Of a stretch of DNA of 64,000 nucleotides, positions 34,869 to 44,060 are shown piece by piece; position 1 is the stretch's first letter; each line of letters starts with the position of its first letter. The position numbers and the translations under genes are program-made. This stretch comes from Rhodovibrionaceae bacterium. Lineage in GTDB: Bacteria; Pseudomonadota; Alphaproteobacteria; Kiloniellales; DSM-21159. The stretch lies in contig JANQMX010000037.1 in NCBI GenBank assembly GCA_028279885.1, positions 1 through 64,000 on the forward strand, read 5' to 3'. The notes beneath the pieces are model-generated. The model did no database searches and had not been told where the DNA came from. It saw only the letters and a program-made list of their open reading frames with translations.

Positions 34869-35726
34869 CTAGGGCGTGAACTGCTCTTTGAGGATGCGCT
34901 CTTCCAGGTTGTGCTCCGGGTCGAAGAGGAGGCGCAGGGTGCGGCTACGGTCCTCGCGCACCGTGACCCGCAGTACGTCGCGCACTTCCGTGTAGTCGGC
35001 GGTGGCACTGACCGGTCGCTTGTTGTGCTCCAGCACCTCCAGAGTGACCGTGGCCTCGTGCGGCAGCAGGGCGCCGCGCCAGCGCCGCGGCCGAAAGGCG
35101 CTAATCGGTGTCAAAGCCAAGAGCGGTGTGCCGATCGGCAGAATAGGGCCGTGGGCCGAAAGGTTGTAGGCCGTGCTCCCGGCGGGCGTGGCGACCATCA
35201 CGCCGTCGCAGATCAACTCCGTCATGCGCGTCACCCCGTCGATGCTGATGCGCAGCTTGGCCGCCTGACGGCTCTCCCGGAACAGGGCCACTTCGTTGAT
35301 CGCCATGGCCTGGATCTGCTGGCCGTCGAGGGTCTCGGCCTGCATCTGCAAGGGGTGGAGATTCACAGCCTCCGCCGAAGCCAGGCGCGCCGCCAGGCCG
35401 TCCTCCTCATAGCCGTTCATCAGGAAGCCGACGGTGCCGTAGTTCATGCCGTAAATCGCTGCCGCCCGGTCGAAGTGGGCGTGCAGCGTCTCCAGCATGA
35501 AGCCGTCGCCGCCGAGGGCGACAATGATCTCGGCACCGGCTACGGGACCGCCCCCATAGCGCTGTTCCAGGCGGTGGCGTGCTTCCTGCGCATCGGGGTC
35601 CGGTGAGGCGACGAAGGCGACGCTCTTCGTTTTCAGCTTGCGGCCGGCCGCCTTGTCCACGTGTTCAGGGGACTCGGCATGACGCGCATCGGCCCTGGCG
35701 CTGTCTTGTGTCTCGGGAGCAGGCAT
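34869..35726 (-). CDS. nadK: NAD kinase
   Basis: A 285-residue kinase that makes NADP from NAD and ATP. The GGDGFML motif (about residues 72-78) gives the ATP and magnesium site, INEVALFRE and [19 protein letters not shown] are the NAD-binding conserved blocks, and [11 protein letters not shown] precedes them. Residues 1-33 are a charged extension that most relatives lack; the core starts at [14 protein letters not shown], so the real start may be later, but no good downstream start codon is visible. AGGAG lies 12 bases upstream of the ATG. The gene is monocistronic. Confidence 0.93.
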   Translation of the reverse strand: MPAPETQDSARADARHAESPEHVDKAAGRKLKTKSVAFVASPDPDAQEARHRLEQRYGGGPVAGAEIIVALGGDGFMLETLHAHFDRAAAIYGMNYGTVGFLMNGYEEDGLAARLASAEAVNLHPLQMQAETLDGQQIQAMAINEVALFRESRQAAKLRISIDGVTRMTELICDGVMVATPAGSTAYNLSAHGPILPIGTPLLALTPISAFRPRRWRGALLPHEATVTLEVLEHNKRPVSATADYTEVRDVLRVTVREDRSRTLRLLFDPEHNLEERILKEQFTP

Positions 35727-35828
35727 CCGGCGCGGGAAACTCCTGGACGGCGGGTTAAGGAGTCCAGTAAAGCGGAGCGACCAGCTTTGACAAGAACTTC
35801 CCGCGTGTGAGGAAGAGAAGGAGGCAGG

Positions 35829-36341
35829 GTGACGTTCAGCAGAATTCTATCCATGGTTCTGGGCGGTGCGGCCTTGGCGGCTTTGGCAGCCGGCCCCGGG
35901 CTGGCCCAAAATGCGGCAAGCTCAGCCGATAACGACCGCCATACCGGCTATTACTATCCCGAGCCCGGAAGCCAAGAGGTCTATGGCGCTCGTGCCGAGA
36001 CCATGCCCCAGGCATCGCGCGGCCTGCGGCTTGGCTTCGTCACCGGTTTCACTGCCAAGCAATTGGAGGCGACCTACCCGCCGCCTTACGTGATGTTCGC
36101 CAAGGGGACGGAGGCGCAGAAGCTGATCATCGTCGCCATGGAGGACGACCGGGTGAACTCGATCTACCGCGCCCGGGGGCTCTTTGCGATGATGACGGCC
36201 TTCTCGCGCGGCCTACCGATCTTTCGCGAGAACGGTGTCGAGGACCGCTTCACCTTCTTCGATCTCGCCAAGCTGCTGGGCTTCGAGCAGATCACGATTA
36301 CCGACGGGCACGACTTCGCCCATCGGGTGATCATCGAGTAG
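35829..36341 (+). CDS. Exported protein of unknown function, conserved in alphaproteobacteria
   Basis: A 170-residue protein with a cleavable signal peptide (hydrophobic residues 5-25, cleavage near GLAQ-NAA). The start is a GTG with AAGGAGG five bases upstream. The mature part contains [40 protein letters not shown], a compact alpha/beta sequence that I remember from proteins annotated near molybdenum-cofactor genes, but I cannot name a function. It lies 2 kb from moaA, on the opposite strand. Confidence 0.75.
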   Translation: MTFSRILSMVLGGAALAALAAGPGLAQNAASSADNDRHTGYYYPEPGSQEVYGARAETMPQASRGLRLGFVTGFTAKQLEATYPPPYVMFAKGTEAQKLIIVAMEDDRVNSIYRARGLFAMMTAFSRGLPIFRENGVEDRFTFFDLAKLLGFEQITITDGHDFAHRVIIE

Positions 36342-36350
36342 CGAAGCGCT

Positions 36351-36965
36351 CTAGAGTTCCCATATCGTCCGTTCGAGGCCGCTCTGCAGCAGCTCGCGGT
36401 GACCGCCAATCAGCGTTTCCAGCCCACCCACCTCGATGACGATCTGCGGCATGCTGGAAACGGCGCGGCCCCAGCGCTCGGACGACGCTTCGTAGAAAGC
36501 CAGCCGGGCGGTCTCGTCATCCAGCCGCGTCTCGGTGAAGGGGATGCCTTGCTGTGCGAGATGGGCCTTGGCCTTGTCGCAGTAGGGACAACCCGACTTG
36601 CTGTAGACGACAAGCTCAAAGCCGCGCTTGGCGTGGGGTGTGCCTGCCTGCTGCGAGGATTGGCTTAGCGCAGCCAAGGCGCCGGCTTCCTCGGCTTTCG
36701 GGGTTGGAACGGCACTTTCCGCCGGCGCATCCTCCTGCGCCGCGGGGGCTGGCGGCCGTGGGCTGGGCGGGCCGAAGGTGCGCAAGCCGAAGCGCTGCGC
36801 GATACGGTTCGCCTTCTCCAGGGTGGCGTCGTCGGCGGCGCCGCTCTTCTGAGCGACCAAGGCGAGACGCTCCAGCGCAATGCGCTCGCCATCGTCCAGC
36901 TCTTCGTCGAAGCTGGCCCGGATATGACGGACGATTTCCAGGTCGTTGCGGTTCACCGCGGTCAT
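36351..36965 (-). CDS. Glutaredoxin-domain protein with an N-terminal helical region
   Basis: A 204-residue protein in three parts. Residues 1-63 are helical and charged, residues 65-112 are a proline/alanine-rich linker, and residues 115-204 are a glutaredoxin domain with the dithiol site CPYC (Cys126, Cys129) and a TxP-like MPQIVIEVGG segment. Glutaredoxins reduce disulfides with glutathione or carry iron-sulfur clusters. The N-terminal extension is unusual and may direct the protein to a partner. It is a single gene convergent with the exported-protein gene at 35829-36341. Confidence 0.82.
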   Translation of the reverse strand: MTAVNRNDLEIVRHIRASFDEELDDGERIALERLALVAQKSGAADDATLEKANRIAQRFGLRTFGPPSPRPPAPAAQEDAPAESAVPTPKAEEAGALAALSQSSQQAGTPHAKRGFELVVYSKSGCPYCDKAKAHLAQQGIPFTETRLDDETARLAFYEASSERWGRAVSSMPQIVIEVGGLETLIGGHRELLQSGLERTIWEL

Positions 36966-37082
36966 ACATTGCTCCCCTCGAGCGTTGGATAGTCGGCGCT
37001 CGGCCCAGGGCGAGTTTTAGAGCTGTGCCCGAGTCGCCCGAAGTGGGGAAAGCCGATTTGTTGTGTATTGCCAGGCCTTTGT

Positions 37083-37766
37083 TTATTCGGCGCTTTCGCT
37101 TGGATAGATCACGATGCCGAGTTGTTCCTGCTGCCGGTGGACGGAGCCGACGTAGAAGCGGCTCAGGCTCTTGACATCGTCGCGGGCGCGAGCGCCGGCC
37201 GAGAGCAGAGTAAGCGGGCTCTGCCGGGTGCCGAACGTCAGGAGACGCACGTCATCCGGCTCTGGTAGCAGGCGCAACCAGCGCTGCACCGTCGGTACGT
37301 TGGCGAGCCCGGGGATGTCCTCGGTCATGTTGAGCCCATAAGCCTCGGCTTGCCCTAGCAGGCGGAAGCTCCAGCGCTGATTGAAGAGGGTGACGCTTTC
37401 GATCGTTTCCAGCCGGACAAGTGACTCGTCGATCACCACGAAGAGAGCATCACCATCGTGCCAGGCGGCCCCGATGCGGGTATTTGGGCCCAAGGCGCTG
37501 ACCGGATAAGCACTGGCCGCAAGGCCACCTAAGCTCGGAATGCCGGTCAGCGCGGGATTGTTCTGCAGGCGGCGCACCTGCCCGTCGGCAACCTCGACTG
37601 CCAGGCTGGCTTGGCCGTTGCTGATCACGACACGGGAAACGCTGACGGTTTCTCCGCCCTCCACAGACAGCGTGACCTCTGCGGCCGTGGCGTTACCGGA
37701 TTGAACGGCCGTCCACACAGCGAGCAAAAGCGCGGCGTATCGGCCAAGCTTTCGAAGTCTGATCAC
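37083..37766 (-). CDS. Exported hypothetical protein
   Basis: A 227-residue protein with a signal peptide (residues 1-29, ending NATAA-EV) and no further membrane segment. The mature part is beta-rich (EVTLSVEGGETVSVSRVVISNG) and acidic. I recognise no catalytic motif. It follows moaA by 52 bp on the same strand and could be co-transcribed, but the spacing is loose. Confidence 0.7.
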   Translation of the reverse strand: MIRLRKLGRYAALLLAVWTAVQSGNATAAEVTLSVEGGETVSVSRVVISNGQASLAVEVADGQVRRLQNNPALTGIPSLGGLAASAYPVSALGPNTRIGAAWHDGDALFVVIDESLVRLETIESVTLFNQRWSFRLLGQAEAYGLNMTEDIPGLANVPTVQRWLRLLPEPDDVRLLTFGTRQSPLTLLSAGARARDDVKSLSRFYVGSVHRQQEQLGIVIYPSESAE

Positions 37767-37818
37767 TGTCCCCGCCGTTCTGCTTACAGAAGCGTCTGCC
37801 GGAGGGGCGCTTTTCTCC

Positions 37819-38880
37819 CTACCCGCCGGTCACGCTCATATGACGTCCCACTGCGGGTCCCCGGCGGCGGCGATCGATGATGAAGTCGTGACCCTTCGGT
37901 TTGCGGGTGATCGCCTCCCGAATGGCCGCGATAAGCAGCTGATCGTCGTCGCTGGCGCGCAGCGGCTGGCGCAAATCGGCGGCGTCTTCTTGTCCCAGGC
38001 ACATGTAAAGCGTGCCGGTGCAGGTCAAGCGGACGCGATTGCAGCTTTCGCAGAAATTGTGGGTCAAGGGTGTGATAAAGCCGATGCGTCCCCCGGTTTC
38101 CTTGACCTCGACATAGCGGGCGGGGCCGCCGGTCTTGTAGTCGATCTCATTCAAGGTCCAGCGCTTCTGCAACTCGGCCCGCAGCATGGACAGCGGCCAG
38201 TACTGCTCCAGGCGCGTCTCGCCGCCGATGTCGCCCATCGGCATGACCTCGATGAAGGTGAGGTCGTAGCCGCGCTCGCCGCACCAGGCGACGAGATTGT
38301 GGACCTCGTCATCGTTGACGCCCTTGAGGGCGACGCAGTTGATCTTGATCTTCAGGCCCGCGGCCTCGGCTGCGGCCAGACCGTCCATCACCTTGTCGAA
38401 TTTGCCCCAGCGGGTGATCGCCGCGAACTTGTGCGGGTCAAGAGTGTCGATCGAGACGTTGAGGCGCTTCACGCCGGCCGCCACCAGTTCGTCCGCATAG
38501 CGAGCAAGCTGGCTGCCGTTGGTGGTCAAGGTCAGCTCGTTGAGCTCCCCGGTCTTGAGATGCCGGCCCAATCGCTCGATCAGCCACATGATGTTACGGC
38601 GCACCAGGGGTTCGCCGCCGGTCAGGCGCAGCTTCTTGACCCCAAGGCGGACGAAGGCGCTGCACAGGCGATCAAGCTCCTCCAGGCTCAAGACCTCGGC
38701 CTTGGGCAGGAAGGTCATGTCCTCCGACATGCAGTAGACGCAGCGGAAATCGCAGCGGTCGGTGACTGAAACACGCAGATAGCTGATGGCGCGCTGAAAA
38801 GGGTCGATCAAAGGCGCTTCGCCACCCGACTCCGAAACTACCATGCCACTGCTGCCCACGCTCTGCTCAAGCTTGTCCAT
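37819..38880 (-). CDS. moaA: GTP 3',8-cyclase (molybdenum cofactor biosynthesis)
   Basis: A 353-residue radical-SAM enzyme that, with MoaC, makes cyclic pyranopterin monophosphate from GTP. The radical-SAM cluster site is CDFRCVYC (Cys43, Cys47, Cys50), the second [4Fe-4S] site is in [20 protein letters not shown], and the C-terminus ends SVTGG with the double glycine needed for catalysis. The ATG at 38880 follows AGGAC; an ATG at 38946 is further upstream and lacks a ribosome-binding site, and Met13 (38844) is also possible. A palindromic site sits upstream at 38921-38938. Confidence 0.94.
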   Translation of the reverse strand: MDKLEQSVGSSGMVVSESGGEAPLIDPFQRAISYLRVSVTDRCDFRCVYCMSEDMTFLPKAEVLSLEELDRLCSAFVRLGVKKLRLTGGEPLVRRNIMWLIERLGRHLKTGELNELTLTTNGSQLARYADELVAAGVKRLNVSIDTLDPHKFAAITRWGKFDKVMDGLAAAEAAGLKIKINCVALKGVNDDEVHNLVAWCGERGYDLTFIEVMPMGDIGGETRLEQYWPLSMLRAELQKRWTLNEIDYKTGGPARYVEVKETGGRIGFITPLTHNFCESCNRVRLTCTGTLYMCLGQEDAADLRQPLRASDDDQLLIAAIREAITRKPKGHDFIIDRRRRGPAVGRHMSVTGG

Positions 38881-38920
38881 ACGTCCTGCCGTCCTCTTTC
38901 CGGGCTCTTTGCCGACCCGA

Positions 38921-38938
38921 TATGTCTGTTTTGACATA
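38921..38938 (-). promoter_or_regulatory. Palindrome upstream of moaA, candidate operator
   Basis: TATGTC (38921-38926), TGTTTT, GACATA (38933-38938) is a perfect 6-bp inverted repeat in an AT-rich patch 41 bp upstream of the moaA ATG. On the minus strand TTGCTT (38945-38940) and ATATCG at 17-bp spacing could be a promoter overlapping it. The binding protein is unknown. Confidence 0.4.
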
Positions 38939-38979
38939 ATAAGCAATTCACGAGGGGATTTCGAGCCCTAAAGCTCCAG

Positions 38980-39837
38980 TCACGCCAAGCGGCGCAGGCC
39001 GAGCAGGCCCTCTGGGCTGTCTTGTCGGGCGCGGCGGTCGATCTCTTCGAAGGGCTCGATCACGGTCGCCAGGTGGCCGGCCGTGGCATTAAGGATTTGC
39101 TGCGCATCCAGGGCGATGGCGCAGTGGCCCTGCCAGAACAGCAGGTCGCCGCGCTGCCGGGGGCTATCCGGCGCCAGGACCTGGCCCAGGCCCGCTCCGC
39201 CCTTGGCCCACTGCATATCGCTATCCCGCGCCGCGCCATGGCCGGCAGCCCGCAGGGCAAGCTGCTGCAGGGCTGAGCAATCCAGACCGCGGCTGCTCTT
39301 TCCACCCCAGAGATAGGGGGACTCGAGAAAACGCTGCGCCGTCTTCACGTAGTCCGGCTCGCGCCAGTCGAGCGGGCGCAGGTGGTCTTTCCAGAGCCAG
39401 CCGCCGCCGTCGATCTCGGCATAGCGGCCGCTCTCGCCGATCACGCGAACCTGAGACCAGAAGTACAGGAACTTCCCCGTCGGTGCCTTGAGGGTCGCTT
39501 GCGGGAAGAGGGGTGTGCTGGTGGCCCAGACTCGGTGCGTGGCCGCGACCTCGCCAGGCTTCAACGCCTCTGCCGGCACATAGCCGACGTAGCCATCTTC
39601 TTCTAGCTGGACCCAAGCCCAGCCGTTGTCCGTGTCAAAGACTTGAACCGTTTCCCCGAAGAGCGCTTGGCTTTCCACCTCGGCGTCGGCGCGCGGCTCG
39701 CGGTGCAGATCGGCCAAGGAAACCGCGAGATAATGAGGGCTCGGCGCGACGAACCGGGCAGCCTCGACCTGGCCGCGCAGCGCTTCGTCTGCCAAGTCGG
39801 CGCGATAGGCATGGAGGCGGCGGTCGTGCGCGGTCAC
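38980..39837 (-). CDS. NlpC/P60-family cell-wall peptidase with SH3-like domain
   Basis: A 285-residue protein. Residues about 60-130 resemble bacterial SH3 repeats (ESQALFGETVQVFDTDNGWAWVQLEEDGYVGYV), and the C-terminus is the NlpC/P60 domain with catalytic Cys in RGLDCSALQQLALRA and the His in GHCAIALDAQQILNATAGH. Such enzymes cut D-Glu to diaminopimelate bonds in peptidoglycan. The GTG at 39837 overlaps the stop of the ferredoxin-type gene (GTGA), so the two are translationally coupled. No signal peptide is visible from this start, which is odd for a periplasmic enzyme. Confidence 0.85.
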   Translation of the reverse strand: MTAHDRRLHAYRADLADEALRGQVEAARFVAPSPHYLAVSLADLHREPRADAEVESQALFGETVQVFDTDNGWAWVQLEEDGYVGYVPAEALKPGEVAATHRVWATSTPLFPQATLKAPTGKFLYFWSQVRVIGESGRYAEIDGGGWLWKDHLRPLDWREPDYVKTAQRFLESPYLWGGKSSRGLDCSALQQLALRAAGHGAARDSDMQWAKGGAGLGQVLAPDSPRQRGDLLFWQGHCAIALDAQQILNATAGHLATVIEPFEEIDRRARQDSPEGLLGLRRLA

Positions 39838-41888
39838 GACTTGGGCTCGCTGTCCTCGTCTTCTGCCGCGGCGACTTCTTTCAGGTAGTCGGCTGTGGTG
39901 CGCGGGACCGGGCGTTCGCCGGCCTTGAAGGGCGCGCTGTCGTCTTCGAACTGCACGATCACGCGGCAGTCGTCGCACATCATGATGCGTTCCACGGCGC
40001 TGCGGTCGCCGAACATCCAGTGCTTGCCGGCCAACTGCTCGCTGATTCGATCGATGGTCTGCTTGACCCCGAACGGCTTGCCGCAGCGGATGCAGTTGAA
40101 CGGCAGAGCCTCGTTAAGCATCTCCGCGCCGCGCAGGCTGTCGGTGAAGTTGAGACGGGGTTTCAGGGTAATCACGCTCTCGGGGCAGGTGACCTTGCAG
40201 AGGCCACACTGCACGCAGGCCTCTTCGTTGAATCCGAGCCAGGGCCGCTCTTCCTTGTCCAGCAGCGCATTGGCCGGGCAGGCCGATACGCAGGCCAGGC
40301 AGAGCGTACAGCCGTCGGTATCGACCTCGATCGTGCCGAAGGGGGCGCCTTCCGGCAGCGGCAGGAACTCCACCGGGTTCGGTGCGTTGCGATGTAACTG
40401 GTCGAGCGCCAGGCGCATTTTGCTGCGCTTGCCGCCGATGGGCAGGAAGCTGCCGAGGGGCATGGCGCCGCGGTCGGGCAGGCCATAGAGCTTGCCTTCC
40501 ACGGCGTCCGGGTCCTGGTCCTCGATGATCTCGAGCCGGCCGCCGCCATAGCCCAGCCCCTCCAGCACGGTCTCCAGGAGGGCAAGCTGGCTGGCGAGGC
40601 CGGCAAGCTCGCCCGACTTGTCCGGCCCGACCAGCACGACAAGCTGGCTGGCGCCATAGGCGAAAGCGCAGGCCAGGAAATCGAAGCCGATCTGGGTCAC
40701 CTCGTTGACCGCGAAGGGCAGCACGCGGGCCGGCAGGCCGTCTCCGCCCCGTGCCATCAGCGAGATCATCTCCTCGCCGTGGCGTTCGTCGTGGACCAGC
40801 AGAGCCGGACGCTCGCCGCCGGTGCCGTGATAGGCGGCGAGCAGGGTGCGCAGGCGCTCGAAGAGCGAGTCGCCGGCAGGAAGCTGGTAGGTCGCCGCAC
40901 CGGTCGGGCAGACGCTGGCGCACATGCCGCAGCCGCCGCAGATGTGCGGGTCAATCTCCACCGTGTCGCCGGCCGAGGTGATGGCGCCGACCGGGCAGAC
41001 GTCGAGGCAGCGGGTGCAGCCCGTCTTCTTGCTGCGGCCGTGGGCGCAGATGTCGGGATCGTAGTTGACGTAACGCGGCTTCTCGAACTCGCCGACCAGG
41101 TCGCCGATCTCGAACAGGCACTTCTGAACCTCGGCGGGATTGCCTGGGTCAGGCCGGAAATAGCCGTCGCGCCGCTCGTGCGCCGGAAACAGCGGTGCAT
41201 CCCCGGTCAGGTCCAGGATGAGGTCGCACTCGCTGAAGGCATTGTTCTGCGGCGGCTCGTAGGCCAGGACCAGCTTGGAGGAGGGCAGGGCCGGCGCGTA
41301 GCCGTCGACGTTGATCCCGAAGGCGCCGAGATGACCCTTTGCGCTGGTGATACGGCCGCGGAAGATCGGCACATCGATAACCCTAGGGGCCAGCACCTCG
41401 TCGCGGCCACTCAGCAGGATGGTGACGTCGAGGCGGCTCTTCAGTTGGCGCGCCGCCTCGATGGCGTTTTCGTCGTGGCCGTAGACGAGGCAGATGCCTT
41501 TGGACTCGAAGGCGACCGCTGGCGTTGGCTCGATGGCCAGCGAGGCCTCGGCGAGAAGCGCGGCGATCTTTGGCCCGGCGGCCTCCGCCTCGCGCGACCA
41601 GCCGGCCTTCTCCCGGATGTTGGCGAAGGCGATGTCCCGCGCGCTGCCGGTTTCGTCTGCGACCTCGGCGAAGAGCGGCGCTTCCTGGGTACAGGCGACG
41701 ACAAGGCCGCCGTCCCCTCCCAGCATAGTCTCGTAGTTGCCGAGTTGTGCGCGGCAGAGCTGCGTCCCGACTTGAAGGTCATCGCCCTCGCCGCCGGCCT
41801 TGCGACAGAACGCCGACAGCGCGCCGCCCTCGAGCGGCATGCTCTTTTCACAGTCGCAGACGAGTATTTGCTTGCCTTTGATCTCCAT
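39834..41888 (-). CDS. Multi-[4Fe-4S] protein of the formate dehydrogenase-associated type
   Basis: A 684-residue cytoplasmic iron-sulfur protein. Ferredoxin-like motifs are GCTRCLDVCPVG and CGGCGMCASVCPTG (about residues 290-330), then CTLCLACVSACPANA and CVQCGLCKVTCPES (about 525-575), and a later CIRCGKP plus CDDC. That gives at least four clusters. The N-terminus (ILVCDCEKSMPLE) also has a cysteine pair, and the centre is a flavodoxin-like or NAD-like fold without a clear motif. I recall such proteins next to fdhD in alphaproteobacteria, where they probably shuttle electrons or assist formate dehydrogenase; this is context-based. No dehydrogenase is in the window. Confidence 0.85.
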   Translation of the reverse strand: MEIKGKQILVCDCEKSMPLEGGALSAFCRKAGGEGDDLQVGTQLCRAQLGNYETMLGGDGGLVVACTQEAPLFAEVADETGSARDIAFANIREKAGWSREAEAAGPKIAALLAEASLAIEPTPAVAFESKGICLVYGHDENAIEAARQLKSRLDVTILLSGRDEVLAPRVIDVPIFRGRITSAKGHLGAFGINVDGYAPALPSSKLVLAYEPPQNNAFSECDLILDLTGDAPLFPAHERRDGYFRPDPGNPAEVQKCLFEIGDLVGEFEKPRYVNYDPDICAHGRSKKTGCTRCLDVCPVGAITSAGDTVEIDPHICGGCGMCASVCPTGAATYQLPAGDSLFERLRTLLAAYHGTGGERPALLVHDERHGEEMISLMARGGDGLPARVLPFAVNEVTQIGFDFLACAFAYGASQLVVLVGPDKSGELAGLASQLALLETVLEGLGYGGGRLEIIEDQDPDAVEGKLYGLPDRGAMPLGSFLPIGGKRSKMRLALDQLHRNAPNPVEFLPLPEGAPFGTIEVDTDGCTLCLACVSACPANALLDKEERPWLGFNEEACVQCGLCKVTCPESVITLKPRLNFTDSLRGAEMLNEALPFNCIRCGKPFGVKQTIDRISEQLAGKHWMFGDRSAVERIMMCDDCRVIVQFEDDSAPFKAGERPVPRTTADYLKEVAAAEDEDSEPKS

Positions 41889-41965
41889 TCGACCGGGCGG
41901 CTCCCTTCACCTTTTTCTTATCTGTGGACGAACATAGGGATGTGCCGTCGTCAAGAAAACCGGAG

Positions 41966-41983
41966 GATCATAACCTCATGATC
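41966..41983. promoter_or_regulatory. Inverted repeat upstream of the iron-sulfur gene
   Basis: GATCAT (41966-41971), AACCTC, ATGATC (41978-41983) is a 6-bp perfect inverted repeat about 80 bp upstream of the ferredoxin-type gene start, flanked by GAGG and CCTC that can pair in the alternative. It does not match the FNR consensus. The regulator is unknown. Confidence 0.3.
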
Positions 41984-42037
41984 GTTGACCCGCCTTAACC
42001 ACGCGTTTGGGGCCGGCCGGTGTGTTAGGCGCGCGCC

Positions 42038-43939
42038 TTACTGCTCGAACCAGAAGGTGTCGGGCCGGTAACGGCCAAAATAAGCACCTGGCTCAAAGAG
42101 ATAAGCCCCTTCCTTCGGAACATTTCTCAAGTTCTTCCGGACCGCGACCGGCTGCAGCACGCCGGCCACGAGGCCGATGGAGAAGACTTCTTCGGCGTGA
42201 ATGGCGAGCATGGCATGCCAGGCCTCGCTCTGCTGCTGACTCGTTCGGGCGGTGCGCCAGGCGCGATAGTGCTCCATCAGGCTTTCGGCCGCGGGCAGGT
42301 CCGGTGCCTCGCCGCTGCGTCCGCCGCTTTCCGCGTAGCGCCCCCAGGCGGGCCAATTGTTTTGCCGCGTGCTGGTGGGCGCCAGCTCGGCCGGGCTCAT
42401 GTTGCGGCTGGCGACGCCGTTGGCCAGACCGTAGAACAGGCTCATGACGGTTTCTCCGGCCCGCACCCGCTGGCGGAAGACGCTGCGCCCCCGGCTAGTG
42501 ATCAGAGTTTCGATGCCGATATCGCCGAAGTTGCGCTGGACGATCTGCAGAACGTCCGATTCTGCAGGATCGATGTCGCCGAACTCGATGACCAAGACCA
42601 TGCGCTGCCCGTTGGGCCAGAGCCGATAGCCTCTCGCGTCGCGCTGGCTCAAACCCAAGCCGTCCAGCAGGCGGTTGGCTTCGGCCGGGTCATGTGCTGC
42701 CCAGGCATAACGCTCGTCCTCGCGGTAGAGCGGGCTTTCCGGCAAGAGGCCGTTGTTCCCGCCCAGGGCTTGGCCGGCATAGACCACCTGGTTGATCTCG
42801 TCGCGATCGACCGCCAGTGACAGGGCGCGGCGTGCGTCTCGCTCGCGCAGCAGTGCGCGCCAAGCCTCATCCTTCGTGGTCAGGTTGGGGTAGAGGGCCA
42901 TCTGGGCGCCGCGGCCTATGGGCCAAAGGTTGGTTTCGTAGCCGGCCTTCTGTTCCTGTCCCCGCAGGACAGGTAGGTGTTTGAAGGTCAGGCCGTGGGC
43001 TTGCAGATCGCTCTCGCCAGCCGCCGTGCGGGCCGCGATGAGCTGCGCCGCAGCCTTGGTCAGAAGCAGGCGGTCGATGTAAGGCAACTGCCGGCCCTGG
43101 CTGTCGATGCGATGGAAGTAGGGATTGCGGACGCCGTGCCAGCGCCCGCTGGCACCGCCGCCCGATTCCAGGCGCCAAGGCTGCAGGCTCGGGCGCTCGG
43201 GATTGTTCAAGCCGTAGGGACGGTCGAGCCGCTCGAAGCGGGCGGCCCAGTTGGGCAGGCCCTCCGCCTGCGCCTCTTGCTCCAGCTCCTCGATGGGATG
43301 GTAGCGCGGGTGGTAGCGCTTGAGATAGTGGGCCGGGCGATAGATCCACGCCGGGCTGGTGGCGGCCAGAGCGGGCAGGAACTCTCGGTTCGGCTTCGTC
43401 CAGACGAAGCGCACCTGGTCGGCTGCCGGGAAGCTGACCGCCGGTGCTTCGCCTTCGACCAGCAGGCTCCGCGGCAAGCCGCGGGGAGAAAGCTCGGGAT
43501 TGTTGGCGATATCCTCCCACCAGAAGCGGAAGTCCTCGCTGGTGAAGCGTGCGCCGTCGGACCAGCGATGACCGGGCCTGAGGTGCAGGGTGAAGCGCTT
43601 CTCTTCCTCCACGTCGACACGGAGCAGGATGTCCGGCACCAGCACCAGGTCCTCGTTCCAGGTCATCAGGCGGGCATAGCCGAAGACGACGAAGGCGCGT
43701 GCATCGCGACCGCCCCGGTCCAGCATGCGCAAGGTGCCGCCGTAGGCGCCGTTCTGCCAGGTGGCGCGCTGGGGAAGGTCCTGGCGCGGTTTGGACGGCA
43801 GGCGTTCGGCAAGCGGGGGCAACTCGCCCGAGGCGACCAGCGGCTCTAGCAAGGGTGGCTCCTGAGCGATGGCGGCCGAAGCGCCGAAGCAAGAGAGCGC
43901 GACAGCAGCAAGGCCGAAGAGAACAGGGCGACAGGTCAT
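42038..43939 (-). CDS. Peptide/nickel-type ABC transporter, periplasmic binding protein (family 5)
   Basis: A 633-residue solute-binding protein with a signal peptide ending near AIAQ-EPP. The family 5 features are seen in FTLHLRPGHRWSDGARFTSEDFRFWWED and in the late segment AWHAMLAIHAEEVFSIGLVAGVLQPVAVRKNLRNVP. Family members bind peptides, nickel-chelates, glycosides or other compounds, so the ligand is not predictable. It faces away from fdhD, with the two peptide-type permease genes lying 2 kb beyond, on the other strand. That split is unusual. No ATPase gene is in view. Confidence 0.85.
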   Translation of the reverse strand: MTCRPVLFGLAAVALSCFGASAAIAQEPPLLEPLVASGELPPLAERLPSKPRQDLPQRATWQNGAYGGTLRMLDRGGRDARAFVVFGYARLMTWNEDLVLVPDILLRVDVEEEKRFTLHLRPGHRWSDGARFTSEDFRFWWEDIANNPELSPRGLPRSLLVEGEAPAVSFPAADQVRFVWTKPNREFLPALAATSPAWIYRPAHYLKRYHPRYHPIEELEQEAQAEGLPNWAARFERLDRPYGLNNPERPSLQPWRLESGGGASGRWHGVRNPYFHRIDSQGRQLPYIDRLLLTKAAAQLIAARTAAGESDLQAHGLTFKHLPVLRGQEQKAGYETNLWPIGRGAQMALYPNLTTKDEAWRALLRERDARRALSLAVDRDEINQVVYAGQALGGNNGLLPESPLYREDERYAWAAHDPAEANRLLDGLGLSQRDARGYRLWPNGQRMVLVIEFGDIDPAESDVLQIVQRNFGDIGIETLITSRGRSVFRQRVRAGETVMSLFYGLANGVASRNMSPAELAPTSTRQNNWPAWGRYAESGGRSGEAPDLPAAESLMEHYRAWRTARTSQQQSEAWHAMLAIHAEEVFSIGLVAGVLQPVAVRKNLRNVPKEGAYLFEPGAYFGRYRPDTFWFEQ

Positions 43940-43985
43940 CGGGGTCCTTTTGCGCGCTCGGCAGGTCCTGCCGGCAGGCGGCGGA

Positions 43986-44015
43986 TTGGTTTCGTTGGCT
44001 TATTCGGCTTACATA
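43986..44015 (+). promoter_or_regulatory. Possible promoter for fdhD
   Basis: TTGGTT (43986-43991), 18 bp, TACATA (44010-44015) sits 46 bp upstream of the fdhD ATG in a region otherwise GC-rich. The two elements are near consensus for a housekeeping promoter. This is a by-eye match only. Confidence 0.35.
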
Positions 44016-44060
44016 TGGGTCTTAAGGGCAAGTGCCTAGGCAAGGAAAGCGAAGCGGAGC

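Noticed and set aside
40779..41981. 400-codon open frame on the plus strand over the multi-[4Fe-4S] gene
   Set aside because: The minus strand carries four ferredoxin motifs in order; the antisense frame is low-complexity and unsupported.
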